Shown in pieces: positions 33,601 to 41,531 of a stretch of 64,000 nt of DNA. The DNA lies in assembly GCA_012517965.1 (NCBI GenBank), contig JAAYTZ010000005.1, positions 1 through 64,000 on the forward strand, given 5' to 3'. The notes under the pieces were generated by a model. The model ran no database searches, was not told where the DNA came from, and worked only from the letters and a program-made list of their open reading frames with translations. Every line of letters starts with the position of its first letter. The stretch's first letter is position 1. A program made the position numbers and the translations under genes. This stretch comes from Propionibacterium sp. (GTDB lineage Bacteria; Actinomycetota; Actinomycetes; Propionibacteriales; Propionibacteriaceae).

Positions 33601-33721
33601 TGCCCTGCGGGCGCCAGAACTTCGACGTGTGCGCGCCGAAGATGGCCCCGTCGTGCGCGAGTTCGGCGCGAGCCCACGCCATGAGGTGATCGAAGGACAG
33701 AGGTCGCATCAGGTCGCTCAT
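30680..33721 (-). CDS. ygfK: YgfK-type Fe-S flavoprotein oxidoreductase (putative selenate reductase family)
   Basis: The 1013-residue protein (E. coli YgfK about 1032) has an N-terminal dihydroorotate-dehydrogenase-like region, then a GltD-like pyridine nucleotide-disulfide oxidoreductase with VAIIGAGPAGIGAAIFLRR and VAVVGAGDVAMDC, preceded by cysteines in CEDGGCPIHQQIPEY and CAQNCREHC. The C-terminus carries ferredoxin-type motifs CLTCQDICEVCTEVCP and CNECGNCGTFCP. It is annotated elsewhere as selenate reductase, but genetics in gut anaerobes ties it to urate breakdown, probably reducing a ring intermediate. The ATG at 33721 follows GGAGAGG. It is the first gene of ygfK-ssnA-hyuA and is divergent from nifJ. 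Confidence 0.93.
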   Translation of the reverse strand: MSDLMRPLSFDHLMAWARAELAHDGAIFGAHTSKFWRPQGTTTIVDSFGDRIANPVGPAAGPSTQLSNNILVCYLTGARFMELKTVQKMDGAELRACVAKPCIEMMDEGYNCEWSTELTVEEAFDEYVRAWFLCAFWGKELGIGWVGDVAFNMSVGYDLEGIKLPKIDNYIEGLKDASRTAVWNECYSWLEAHLGEFQNFTAEDLAAIPTQISNSVTLSTLHGCPAGEIESIAHYLLTEKNLNTFVKCNPTMLGYEYARSALDRLGYDYISFDDHHFKADLQFSDAVPMLQRLRATAAERGLRFGVKLTNTFPVEVKAGELPSEEMYMSGRSLLILSMSLALKLSEAFDGQLPISYSGGVDALNLERVLATGIQPITVASTVLKPGGPQRFQQLAELSAAIMTDAGPIDVALLRETVEGIFADPAYHKRFREKFPSRKTSSPLPLTDCFKAPCEDGGCPIHQQIPEYLTLTAAGRYDEAFKVIALDNTAPTINGVLCAQNCREHCTRLDYEQSIHIRQVKLVASDHAQDAFSKAQVAPALVTDQKVAIIGAGPAGIGAAIFLRRNGVEVDVFEKLDGPYGIVKYIIPKFRISEEQIMRDFALATDLGVNFHFNCDPNYDVDELRKTYSHVVVATGSWGRGMNPVKEGQELVVDALDFLWEAWNEGGAKVGKKVAVVGAGDVAMDCVRTAARTEGVEKAFIVYRRNEPNMPATQEEVNDVRAEGLEIIEMVAPISYDGKVLHCEKMKLAPIVPGKRRGIEGTGEFVDIEADTVIGATGATIQTEPYVRNGLALDDRGRAVLDADFQSSKPKVYVIGDGRLGPSTVVQAIADAKVAARAILRDVGVTADYDRPHPTVHQPVEPIRAKRALLIKPLPGKDEGSRCLTCQDICEVCTEVCPNRANVAIKVGGFSDPFQIVHIDGLCNECGNCGTFCPHAGRPYKDKVTTFWTHEDFEESTNVGFLAKADGGYTVRLPGGEVTDIASSADAKLPADLARILTALEAEYAYLLSAPAGK

Positions 33722-34135
33722 CAGGAAAAGCCTCTCCGTGCCACAGAACCGATAATCTTCGAACGCGGCGGGATCGTCGACGCGAGGCGGGCTCCGGCGC
33801 TGGTGCCAACCTCGAGGACGAGAACCCGCTTGGGGGCCCGTGGGGTCGCGTGCCCCCGCAGCGCGTTTCAACGGCCACTCTACGGGTCGAACGGGCGGAG
33901 CGCCGGTACTTTGGCCAAAGTTAAGGCGTCAGTGGGCTGAATGCCCGGGCGCGCTCACTTGCCTGTAAAAGCGTCAGCCCGACTCTCGGTCGGGATAGGA
34001 TGAGGCGACTCGAGCGGTGATCGGGGCGCTGCCGCCCCCGTTCACCCGGCGGCCCAACCGGCCGTCCGACTCACTGGTGACCGGCGCGGCATGGCCGGCC
34101 ACGAAGGTGAAAACACCTAGCCAGGAGGGCATTAC
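33722..34135. promoter_or_regulatory. 414-base divergent control region between ygfK and nifJ
   Basis: No gene is seen. The central signal is the perfect palindrome ACTTTGGCCAAAGT. TAGGAT at 33996-34001 may be the -10 box of nifJ. AGGAGG sits just before the nifJ ATG. No clear promoter for ygfK was recognised. Confidence 0.5.
33908..33921. promoter_or_regulatory. Perfect 14-base palindrome, candidate operator
   Basis: ACTTTGGCCAAAGT is a perfect palindrome in an AT-richer patch between the divergent ygfK and nifJ genes. Related sequences lie before ygeW (40205-40218, 12 of 14 identical) and xdhD (18919-18932, 11 of 14). The binding protein is unknown. Confidence 0.65.
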
Positions 34136-37100
34136 ATGCAGTTCGATCAGAAGTGGTCGACGATGGATGGCAACGAGGCCGCCGCCAGGGTGGCCCACGC
34201 GCTGAGCGAAGTCGTCGCGATCTACCCCATCACCCCCAGTTCGCCGATGGCCGAATACTGCGACGCCTGGAGCGCCGCCGGCCGGACGAACATCTGGGGC
34301 AGCATCCCCGAGGTCGTGGAGATGCAGTCCGAGGGTGGCGCGGCGGGTGCGCTGCACGGCGCTGTCACCAAGGGCGTGCTGGGCACGACGTTCACCGCCT
34401 CGCAGGGCCTCCTGCTGATGGTGCCGAACATGTTCAAGATCGCCGGTGAGCTGACCCCGGCCGTCATCCACGTCGCCGCCCGCGCGCTGGCCACCCACGC
34501 GCTCTCGATCTTCGGCGACCACTCCGACGTCATGCTGTGTCGCGGCACGGGCTGGGCCATCCTCGGCGCCACCAGCGTCCAGGAGGCGCACGACTGCGCG
34601 CTCGTCGCCCACGCGGCGACCCTGCGCTCGCGCATTCCGTTCCTGCACTACTTCGATGGCTTCCGCACGAGCCACGAGGAGAACAAGATCGCGCTGCTGA
34701 GCAACGACGACCTGCGCGCCCTCGTGCGTGAGGAGGACGTGATCGCGCACCGCCTCCGTGGGCTCACGCCCGATCGTCCGATGCTGCGCGGCACCGCGCA
34801 GAACCCGGACGCGTTCTTCCAGGGCCGCGAGGCGTCCAACCGGTTCTACGACGCCGTCCCCGGCATCGTGCAGGAGTGCTTCGACGAACTCGCCGAGCGC
34901 ACCGGCCGCCGGTACTCGCTCGTCGAGTACTACGGCGCCGAGGACGCCGAGCGCGTCATCGTCATCATGGGCTCCGGCTGGGGCACCACCCAGGAGGCCA
35001 TCGACGAGCTCAACGCCCGGGGCGAGAAGGTCGGCGCGCTCAACGTCCGCCTGTACCGGCCGTTCCCGGTCGAGGCGTTCATGGCGGCCCTGCCCCGCAC
35101 CGTCAAGAGCATCGCGGTGCTCGACCGGGTCAAGGAGCCGGGCGACGCCGGGCAGCCGCTGCACGAGGACGTCGTGCTCAGCCTGTTCGAGAACGCGGAC
35201 GCCCTCCCGGCCATGCCGCGGGTCATCGCCGGCATCTACGGCCTCGGCTCGAAGGACTACACCCCGGCGATGGCGGCCGCGGTCTACGCCGAGCTCGCCA
35301 AGGACGCCCCGAAGAAGCGGTTCACCGTCGGCGTCAACGACGACGTGACCCACCTCTCGCTCGACTACGACTCCTCCTTCAAGCCGGACCTGGGCGTCAT
35401 CACCGCCGTCCTGTACGGCCTGGGCTCCGACGGCACCGTCGGCTCCTCCAAGAACACCGTCAAGATCATCGGCTCCGACCCCGGCCGGTACGCGCAGGGC
35501 TACTTCGTCTACGACTCCCGGAAGTCCGGCTCGTCCACGGTCAGCCACCTCCGCTTCGGCGACAAGCCGATCAACTCGGCGTACCTGATCGACGAGGCCG
35601 ACTTCGTGGCCGTCCACCAGTTCGGCCTGCTGACCCAGATGCCGACGCTGGACATCGCCAAGCGGGGCGCGAAGGTGCTCATCAACTCGCCGTTCCCGGC
35701 TGACGAGACCTGGGCCGAGCTGCCCGTCGAGGTGCAGCAGATCATCCTGGACAAGGGGCTCGAGGTCTACGTCATCGACGCGCAGGCCGTGGCCCACAAG
35801 GTCGGCATGGGCAAGCGCATCAACACCGTCATGCAGCCGTGCCTCTTCTACCTCTCGGGCATCGTGGCGCAGGACGCGGCCATCGCCAAGATCAAGAAGT
35901 CGATCGAGGACACCTACGGCCGCAAGGGCCGGGTCATCGTCGAGCGCAACTGGGCGGCCATCGACTCCGCCATCGAGGCGCTGCACAAGCTCGAGATCCC
36001 GGGCCAGGTGGTCGGTTCCCAGCACCGGATGCCGCCGGTGCCCGACTCGGCGCCCGACTTCGTCAAGACCGTCACGCAGAAGATGCTGTTCGGGCTGGGC
36101 GAGGAGATCCCGGTCTCCGGCATGCCGATCGACGGCACCTGGCCGACCGCCACCGCCCAGTACGAGAAGCGGGGCATCGCCGAGGAGATCCCGATCTGGG
36201 ACCCCAGCCTGTGCATCGACTGCGGCAAGTGCGCGATGGTCTGCCCGCACGCGGCCATCCGCATCAAGGTCATGCCGACGGACGCCCTCGAGGGCGCCCC
36301 GGAGTCCTTCAAGTCCAAGGACTACCGCGACCGCACGTTGGCCGGCCACAAGCTGGTCGTCCAGACCGCGCCCGACGACTGCACCGGCTGTGGCGTCTGC
36401 GTCGACACCTGCCCGGCGATGAGCAAGACGCAGGTCAAGCACAAGGCCATCGACATGGAGAACCGCCTCGTCCACCTGGATGCCGAGCGGGCCAACTGGG
36501 ACTTCTTCCTCGGCATCCCCGAGGTGAAGCGCGACCTGGTGCGTCACGACCAGGTCAAGGGGGTCGCCCAGCTCCAGCCACTGTTCGAGTTCTCGGGCGC
36601 CTGCTCCGGCTGCGGCGAAACCCCGTACGTCCGGACGTTGACCCAGCTGTTCGGCGACCGGATGCTCGTCGCGAACGCCACTGGCTGCTCCTCGATCTAC
36701 TCCGGCAACCTGCCCACGACGCCCTACGCCGTGGACGCCGCCGGCCGCGGCCCCGCCTGGAGCAACTCCCTGTTCGAGGACAACGCCGAGTTCGGCCTGG
36801 GCATGCGCCTGGCCTGGGAGCAGCAGCACGCCGAGGCGCGCCGCTACGTCGCCGAACTGCGGGACGCCATCGGCGCCGACCTCGCCGATGCCCTGCTGGC
36901 CGCCGACCAGTCCACCGAGCCGGGCATCTTCGCCCAGCGCGAGCGGGTCGCCCAGCTCAAGGAGGTCCTTCCGGGCATCGAGGGCGCCAAGGCCCGCGCC
37001 CTGGAGAGCCTGGCCGACGAGCTCGTCGCCAAGTCGGTGTGGATCATCGGCGGTGACGGCTGGGCCTACGACATCGGCTACGGCGGCCTGGACCACGTCC

Positions 37101-37732
37101 TGGCCTCCGGCGTCAACGTCAACATCCTGGTGCTCGACACCGAGGTGTACTCGAACACGGGCGGCCAGTCGTCCAAGGCGACCCCGCGCGGCGCGGTGGC
37201 CAAGTTCGCCACCGCCGGCAAGGTGACCGGGAAGAAGGACCTCGGCCTGATCGCCCAGACCTACGGCAACGTCTACGTGGCCCAGGTCGCGATGGGCGCC
37301 AACCAGCAGCAGGTCGTCCGGGCGATGCTCGAGGCCGAGGCCTGGGACGGCCCGTCGCTGATCATCGCGTACTCGACCTGCATCAGCCACGGCATCGACA
37401 TGGAGACGTCGATGACGCACCAGGGCGAGGCGGTGGCGTCCGGCTACTGGCCGCTGTACCGGTTCCGTCCGTCGGAGGACAAGAACGCCAAGCCGCTGCA
37501 GCTCGACTCGAAGGCGCCCAACGGCAAGGTCGAGGCCTACCTGGCCAGCGAGCCCCGGTTCGCCATGCTCAAGCGGTCCGATCCCGCGCGGGCGGAGGCG
37601 CTCTGGAAGCGTGCGCACGCCGACGTGGAGGAGCGTTGGCGCTACTACAGCCAGATGGCGGCCGTCGAGCGGGCGCTCACCGTCGATGGCGCCCACGGCG
37701 CCGATGCCCCTGCTGAACACACGGAGAAGTGA
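34136..37732 (+). CDS. nifJ: Pyruvate:ferredoxin (flavodoxin) oxidoreductase
   Basis: The 1198-residue single-chain enzyme oxidises pyruvate with CoA to acetyl-CoA and CO2 and reduces ferredoxin. Domains run in the usual order: N-terminal pyrimidine-binding part (YPITPSSPMAEY), gamma domain, two [4Fe-4S] motifs (CIDCGKCAMVCPHAA and CTGCGVCVDTCPAM), and the TPP-binding domain with FSGACSGCGETPY and GGDGWAYDIGYGGLDHVL, DTEVYSNTGGQ. It is full length for the family and is typical of anaerobic metabolism. AGGAGG precedes the ATG. It can consume the pyruvate made by YgeX, and FdxA at 43904 is a candidate electron acceptor; both are inference from context. Confidence 0.97.
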   Translation: MQFDQKWSTMDGNEAAARVAHALSEVVAIYPITPSSPMAEYCDAWSAAGRTNIWGSIPEVVEMQSEGGAAGALHGAVTKGVLGTTFTASQGLLLMVPNMFKIAGELTPAVIHVAARALATHALSIFGDHSDVMLCRGTGWAILGATSVQEAHDCALVAHAATLRSRIPFLHYFDGFRTSHEENKIALLSNDDLRALVREEDVIAHRLRGLTPDRPMLRGTAQNPDAFFQGREASNRFYDAVPGIVQECFDELAERTGRRYSLVEYYGAEDAERVIVIMGSGWGTTQEAIDELNARGEKVGALNVRLYRPFPVEAFMAALPRTVKSIAVLDRVKEPGDAGQPLHEDVVLSLFENADALPAMPRVIAGIYGLGSKDYTPAMAAAVYAELAKDAPKKRFTVGVNDDVTHLSLDYDSSFKPDLGVITAVLYGLGSDGTVGSSKNTVKIIGSDPGRYAQGYFVYDSRKSGSSTVSHLRFGDKPINSAYLIDEADFVAVHQFGLLTQMPTLDIAKRGAKVLINSPFPADETWAELPVEVQQIILDKGLEVYVIDAQAVAHKVGMGKRINTVMQPCLFYLSGIVAQDAAIAKIKKSIEDTYGRKGRVIVERNWAAIDSAIEALHKLEIPGQVVGSQHRMPPVPDSAPDFVKTVTQKMLFGLGEEIPVSGMPIDGTWPTATAQYEKRGIAEEIPIWDPSLCIDCGKCAMVCPHAAIRIKVMPTDALEGAPESFKSKDYRDRTLAGHKLVVQTAPDDCTGCGVCVDTCPAMSKTQVKHKAIDMENRLVHLDAERANWDFFLGIPEVKRDLVRHDQVKGVAQLQPLFEFSGACSGCGETPYVRTLTQLFGDRMLVANATGCSSIYSGNLPTTPYAVDAAGRGPAWSNSLFEDNAEFGLGMRLAWEQQHAEARRYVAELRDAIGADLADALLAADQSTEPGIFAQRERVAQLKEVLPGIEGAKARALESLADELVAKSVWIIGGDGWAYDIGYGGLDHVLASGVNVNILVLDTEVYSNTGGQSSKATPRGAVAKFATAGKVTGKKDLGLIAQTYGNVYVAQVAMGANQQQVVRAMLEAEAWDGPSLIIAYSTCISHGIDMETSMTHQGEAVASGYWPLYRFRPSEDKNAKPLQLDSKAPNGKVEAYLASEPRFAMLKRSDPARAEALWKRAHADVEERWRYYSQMAAVERALTVDGAHGADAPAEHTEK

Positions 37733-37735
37733 GAG

Positions 37736-38749
37736 ATGTCCACCGCACCTGATCTGTCCACCACCTACCTCGGGCTCTCGCTGTCCGGGCCGGTCATCGC
37801 CTCCTCGGGTCCGCTGACCCGCGACGTGGAGTCGATGCTCAAGCTGGAGGCCGCCGGCGCCGCCGCGGTCGTGTTGCCGAGCCTCTTCCAGGAGGAGGCC
37901 GAGGCCGAGGAGATGCAGGCCTACGAGTTGGCCGAGTTGGCCGACGGGTTCGCCGAGTTCGCCTCGGCGCCCCTGCCGGAGCAGGAACTCGACAACGTGG
38001 GCACCGGCGTGCACCTGCGCCGCCTGCGCCATGCCAAGGAGGCCCTCAAGATCCCCGTGATCGCGAGCCTCAACGGCAAGGACGTCGGCGGCTGGGCCCA
38101 CTACGCCAAGGAACTCGAGGACGCCGGGGCGGACGCGCTGGAGCTGAACCTCTACCGCGTGAACGCCAACCCTTTGGTCACCGCCAAAGAGGTCGAGGAC
38201 ATCTACGTGCGGATCGTCGCCGCCGTGCGCGCCGAGATCAGCATCCCGATGGCCGTCAAGGTGTCGAGCCACTTCACCGCCTTCAGCCACTTCGCCAGCC
38301 GCCTCGTCGGGGCGGGCGCGGACGCCCTCGTGCTGTTCAGCGGCCTCTACGGCACCGACATCGACCTCGCCGCCCGGCAGATCAAGCCGTCGGTCCCGCT
38401 GACGACGTCCGACCGGGTGCGGCTGCCGATGCGGTGGATCGGGATCTTGGACGCCCAGCTGCCCGACACCGATCTCGCCGCGACCTCGGGCCTCCACACC
38501 TGGGAGGACCTGGCCAAGCTGCTGCTGGTGGGCGCGGACGTCGCCTGCACCACCTCGGCGGTCATCAAGAACGGCCCGGCGGCCATCACGCGGATGCTCG
38601 AGGGGCTCTCGGCTTGGATGACCGAGTACGAGTACGAGTCGGTGGCTCAGCTGCGCGGCAGCATGAACCAGCGGTCCGCCGCGGATGCCGGCGCCTACGA
38701 GCGTGACGTCTACATCAAGACGATCACGTCGACGCCCGTCATCCTCTGA
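37736..38749 (+). CDS. Dihydroorotate dehydrogenase-like flavoprotein
   Basis: The 337-residue TIM-barrel protein resembles PyrD family 1B: GPVIASSGPLTRDVESM, PVIASLNGKDVGGWAHYA, GADALELNLYRVNAN, MAVKVSSHFTAFSHFA and VGADVACTTSAVIKNGP. It starts three bases after nifJ, so both are one operon. Genes of this type recur next to nifJ in many bacteria, and they probably do not make pyrimidines. The catalytic base usual in dihydroorotate dehydrogenases is not clear. It could be a flavoprotein partner of pyruvate or purine-ring redox chemistry; that is inference. Confidence 0.88.
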   Translation: MSTAPDLSTTYLGLSLSGPVIASSGPLTRDVESMLKLEAAGAAAVVLPSLFQEEAEAEEMQAYELAELADGFAEFASAPLPEQELDNVGTGVHLRRLRHAKEALKIPVIASLNGKDVGGWAHYAKELEDAGADALELNLYRVNANPLVTAKEVEDIYVRIVAAVRAEISIPMAVKVSSHFTAFSHFASRLVGAGADALVLFSGLYGTDIDLAARQIKPSVPLTTSDRVRLPMRWIGILDAQLPDTDLAATSGLHTWEDLAKLLLVGADVACTTSAVIKNGPAAITRMLEGLSAWMTEYEYESVAQLRGSMNQRSAADAGAYERDVYIKTITSTPVIL

Positions 38750-38758
38750 CGCGTCGCA

Positions 38759-38801
38759 CGCCACCGGCCCCGGGTGCGCTGAGCGCCCGGGGCCGGTGGC
38801 G
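38759..38801 (+). terminator. Terminator after the nifJ operon
   Basis: Perfect 16-base arms (38759-38774 and 38786-38801) enclose an 11-base loop with inner pairing, ten bases past the stop codon. Confidence 0.85.
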
Positions 38802-38817
38802 TGTCCGGGCGGCGGCG

Positions 38818-39435
38818 TCAGGCCGTGGGCGGGTCGGGCTCGTCGGCGTCCGCGCCGGTGCCCAGGTGGCCGCACTCGACCAGCCGGTGCGGCGTCCGGG
38901 CGAAGTAGTCCCGGGCGCCGCGGTCGCCGACGGCGGCCGCAGCGACGGCGTCCCAGTGGTCGCGGCCGATGACGACGGGGTGGCCGGGGCGTCCGCGGTA
39001 GGCGGCGCGGCCGAGCGTTCCGGGATCGGCGCCGCAGGCGGCCAGCACGTGTGCGCAGATCGCCGTGCGGACGTCGGGAAGGTCCACTAGCGTGACGAGG
39101 GCGGCGGTCGCAGCGGTGCGGCGCGCCGCGGCCAGCCCCGCTCGCAAGGAGGCGCCCATGCCGGTGTTCCAGTCGGACGCCTCCGCGAGCGCCAACCAGG
39201 GCTGGGGCGCGAGTTCGGCCCGGACCCGAGGGGCCTCGGCGCCGACGACCGCGATGACCTGGGGGCAGCCGGCCTCGTGCACCCAGGCGCAGACGCGGGC
39301 GAGCGGGATGGCGTCCGGGGTGGCCAGAGGCCCGATGAGAGCCTTCGGTCCGCCCATGCGGCGGCCGGCGCCGGCGGCGAGGACCAGGCCCAGGACGAAG
39401 CCGGACGCCTCACACCTCGGCTTCGAGGCTGCCAT
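38818..39435 (-). CDS. MocA/YgfJ-like molybdenum cofactor nucleotidyltransferase
   Basis: The 205-residue NTP-transferase has the N-terminal LVLAAGAGRRMGGPKALI, the loop LVTLVDLPDVR that carries the metal-binding aspartate, and YRGRPGHPVVIGRDHWDAV. This is the MocA/YgfJ pattern; MocA makes molybdopterin cytosine dinucleotide for xanthine-dehydrogenase-family enzymes, and ygfJ accompanies xdhD and yqeBC in E. coli. It should serve XdhD here. The start at 39435 overlaps the end of the upstream gene by 26 bases; no better start was found before the glycine-rich loop. Confidence 0.85.
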   Translation of the reverse strand: MAASKPRCEASGFVLGLVLAAGAGRRMGGPKALIGPLATPDAIPLARVCAWVHEAGCPQVIAVVGAEAPRVRAELAPQPWLALAEASDWNTGMGASLRAGLAAARRTAATAALVTLVDLPDVRTAICAHVLAACGADPGTLGRAAYRGRPGHPVVIGRDHWDAVAAAAVGDRGARDYFARTPHRLVECGHLGTGADADEPDPPTA

Positions 39436-40156
39436 AGGCGACGGGGTTCTGGCTCGCGTTGTCCAGCGGGTCGGCCTGGCCGATCAGCGGGTGGTCGGGC
39501 AGGGGGCTGCCGATGATCGCGAGCCGGTCGCCGTGGATCGTGACGCCGTCGATCGTGCCGACCAGGCGGATGATGCCGGCGTGGGCGATCAGCAGCAACT
39601 GCGAGGCGATGACGCGGTCGGGCTGCATGCGCCAGACGCCGCGGCCGCGCTGCCACAGCTCGTTGGCGGAGGCGCCCTCCCGATACCCGACCCGTTCGCG
39701 GCCGAGGGCGTCGTTCACCACGGCTGGGTGGTCGGCGCCGAGCCGGACCCGCACGACGTTCAGCTCCTCACGGTCGGCCTCGTGGTAGTCGACGAGGCCG
39801 GTCTTGCCCAGCAGGCGGCGTTCGTTGGTGCGCTTGGACTGGGCCGACGAGGTCAGCACCCCGGCGATGATGGCCTGGTGCTGCCAGTCGAGGGCGTCCC
39901 AGCGGGCGCCGAAGCTGCTCGCGGCGGCGTCCTCGCCGGTGATGCCGTGGCCGGCGATGTCCGCGCAGATCCCGAGGAACGCGCGGTCGACGCTGGACAG
40001 GATGTTCCGCTCGGCGAGCTCGGCCACCCGGTCCCAGTCGACGTTCTCGGCGCTGGAGTCGGTGTGGACGTAGCCGGCGATCTTGGACAGGACGGAGGGC
40101 GAGCTGACCAGGATGGCCGCCGCGTCCTGCTCGGAGTGCCGCGAGTGGAGAGGCAT
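39410..40156 (-). CDS. Uncharacterised protein coupled to the MocA-like gene
   Basis: I do not recognise this 248-residue soluble protein. It has no signal peptide or membrane helix. The N-terminal half is helical (SSPSVLSKIAGYVHTDSSAE, WDRVAELAERNILSSVDRAF); the second half looks beta-rich with WQRGRGVWRM, AGIIRLVGTIDGV and a proline/asparagine-rich end (HPLIGQADPLDNASQNPVAY). It has two cysteine-poor halves and no evident cofactor motif. The ATG at 40156 is preferred because TAGAAT lies seven bases before it (leaderless pattern); an ATG at 40165 is the alternative. It overlaps the MocA-like gene and is divergent from ygeW, so a role in the purine or Mo-cofactor system is possible. Confidence 0.7.
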   Translation of the reverse strand: MPLHSRHSEQDAAAILVSSPSVLSKIAGYVHTDSSAENVDWDRVAELAERNILSSVDRAFLGICADIAGHGITGEDAAASSFGARWDALDWQHQAIIAGVLTSSAQSKRTNERRLLGKTGLVDYHEADREELNVVRVRLGADHPAVVNDALGRERVGYREGASANELWQRGRGVWRMQPDRVIASQLLLIAHAGIIRLVGTIDGVTIHGDRLAIIGSPLPDHPLIGQADPLDNASQNPVAYGSLEAEV

Positions 40157-40204
40157 GCGGAGCATTCTAGCTATTCACCCCCCGGGTTGCCGTGAGGCTG
40201 TTAG

Positions 40205-40218
40205 ACTTTGGCAAGAGT
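40205..40218. promoter_or_regulatory. Candidate operator upstream of ygeW
   Basis: ACTTTGGCAAGAGT matches the ygfK-nifJ palindrome at 12 of 14 positions. A TAGACT box (40202-40207) overlaps it, so a bound protein could block transcription. Confidence 0.55.
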
Positions 40219-40301
40219 AGAGCCTGTGTTTCGGGAAGTATTCACCCGATGGCGGTGCGGGCCCCCCGGCCGTCACGATCAACGCGAAGGAGCGGCACAC
40301 G

Positions 40302-41492
40302 ATGGATTTCCAGAGCAACCTCGCCAAGCTCGACGGCTTGGACTTCAAGGGGCTGTACCAGGACGACTTCTTCCTGACGTGGGACAAGAGCGAGGACGAG
40401 ATCAAGGCAGTGCTCGCCGTCGCCGACGCCCTGCGTGCGCTGCGTGAGAACAACAAGTCCGCCCGGATCTTCGACTCCGGCTTGGGCATCTCGCTGTTCC
40501 GCGACAACTCGACCCGGACGCGCTTCTCGTACGCGTCGGCCTGCAACTTCCTCGGCCTCGAGGAGCAGGTCTTCGACGAGGGCAAGTCCCAGGTCGCCCA
40601 CGGCGAGACCGTGATGGAGACCGCGAACATGATCTCCTTCATGGCCGACGTCATCGGCATCCGCGACGACATGTACATCGGCAAGGGCCACACCTACATG
40701 AAGGCCTTCTCCGACTACGTGAAGATGGGCTACGAGGAGGGCGTCCTCGAGCAGCGTCCGACGATCGTCAGCCTGCAGTGCGACATCGACCACCCGACCC
40801 AGGCGATGGCCGACCTGCTGCACCTGTCCCACGAGTTCGGTGGGCTGGAGAACCTCAAGGGCAAGAAGCTCGCCATGACGTGGGCCTACTCGCCGTCCTA
40901 CGGCAAGCCGCTGTCGGTGCCGCAGGGCATGATCGGCCTCATGTCGCGCTTCGGCATGGACATCGTCCTGGCCCACCCCGAGGGCTACGACACCATGCAG
41001 GAGCCCCGCGACGTCGCCGCCAAGTTCGCGGCCGAGACCGGCGGCTCGTTCCGCGTCACCAACGACATGGCGGACGCCTTCGAGGGCGCCGACATCGTCT
41101 GCCCGAAGTCCTGGGCCCCCTTCGCCGCCATGGAGGAGCGCACCGAGCTCTACGGCAACGGTGACCACGCCGGCATCAAGGAGCTCGAGCAGCGCCTGCT
41201 CAAGCAGAACGCCGAGTTCAAGGACTGGACGACCACCGAAGAGATGATGGCCAAGACGAAGGACGGCAAGGCGCTGTACATGCACCCGCTGCCCGCCGAC
41301 ATCACCGGCCTGTCCTGCAAGGAGGGTGAGGTCGAGGAGTCGGTGTTCAGCCGCTACCGCGTCCCCATGTACAAGGAGGCCAGCAACAAGCCGTACGCGA
41401 TCGCCGCGATGATCTTCCTGATGAAGGTCGCCGATCCGGCGTCCAAGCTCGCCGAGCTGTGGAGCAACGGCAAGGACCGCTGGTCCAAGTAA
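40302..41492 (+). CDS. ygeW: Knotted carbamoyltransferase YgeW
   Basis: The 396-residue protein belongs to the aspartate/ornithine carbamoyltransferase superfamily. The carbamoyl-phosphate site reads FRDNSTRTRFSYASAC near residues 66-81, with CDIDHPTQAMADLLHLS and a late MHPLPADITG loop. YgeW is a distinct subfamily whose physiological substrate is not settled. In the purine cluster it is thought to release carbamoyl phosphate from a ureido intermediate, which carbamate kinase can use to make ATP. AAGGAG precedes the ATG. It heads the ygeW-ygeY-arcC-fdxA series, and a copy of the shared palindrome lies about 85 bases upstream. Confidence 0.95.
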   Translation: MDFQSNLAKLDGLDFKGLYQDDFFLTWDKSEDEIKAVLAVADALRALRENNKSARIFDSGLGISLFRDNSTRTRFSYASACNFLGLEEQVFDEGKSQVAHGETVMETANMISFMADVIGIRDDMYIGKGHTYMKAFSDYVKMGYEEGVLEQRPTIVSLQCDIDHPTQAMADLLHLSHEFGGLENLKGKKLAMTWAYSPSYGKPLSVPQGMIGLMSRFGMDIVLAHPEGYDTMQEPRDVAAKFAAETGGSFRVTNDMADAFEGADIVCPKSWAPFAAMEERTELYGNGDHAGIKELEQRLLKQNAEFKDWTTTEEMMAKTKDGKALYMHPLPADITGLSCKEGEVEESVFSRYRVPMYKEASNKPYAIAAMIFLMKVADPASKLAELWSNGKDRWSK

Positions 41493-41531
41493 GACGTCAC
41501 AACCCAACTCATCGAGGAGACACACAGTTTC

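Noticed and set aside
38171-38188. CTTTGG-N6-CCAAAG inside the dihydroorotate-dehydrogenase-like gene
   Set aside because: It is within coding sequence, has different spacing from the 14-base palindrome and fits codon use.
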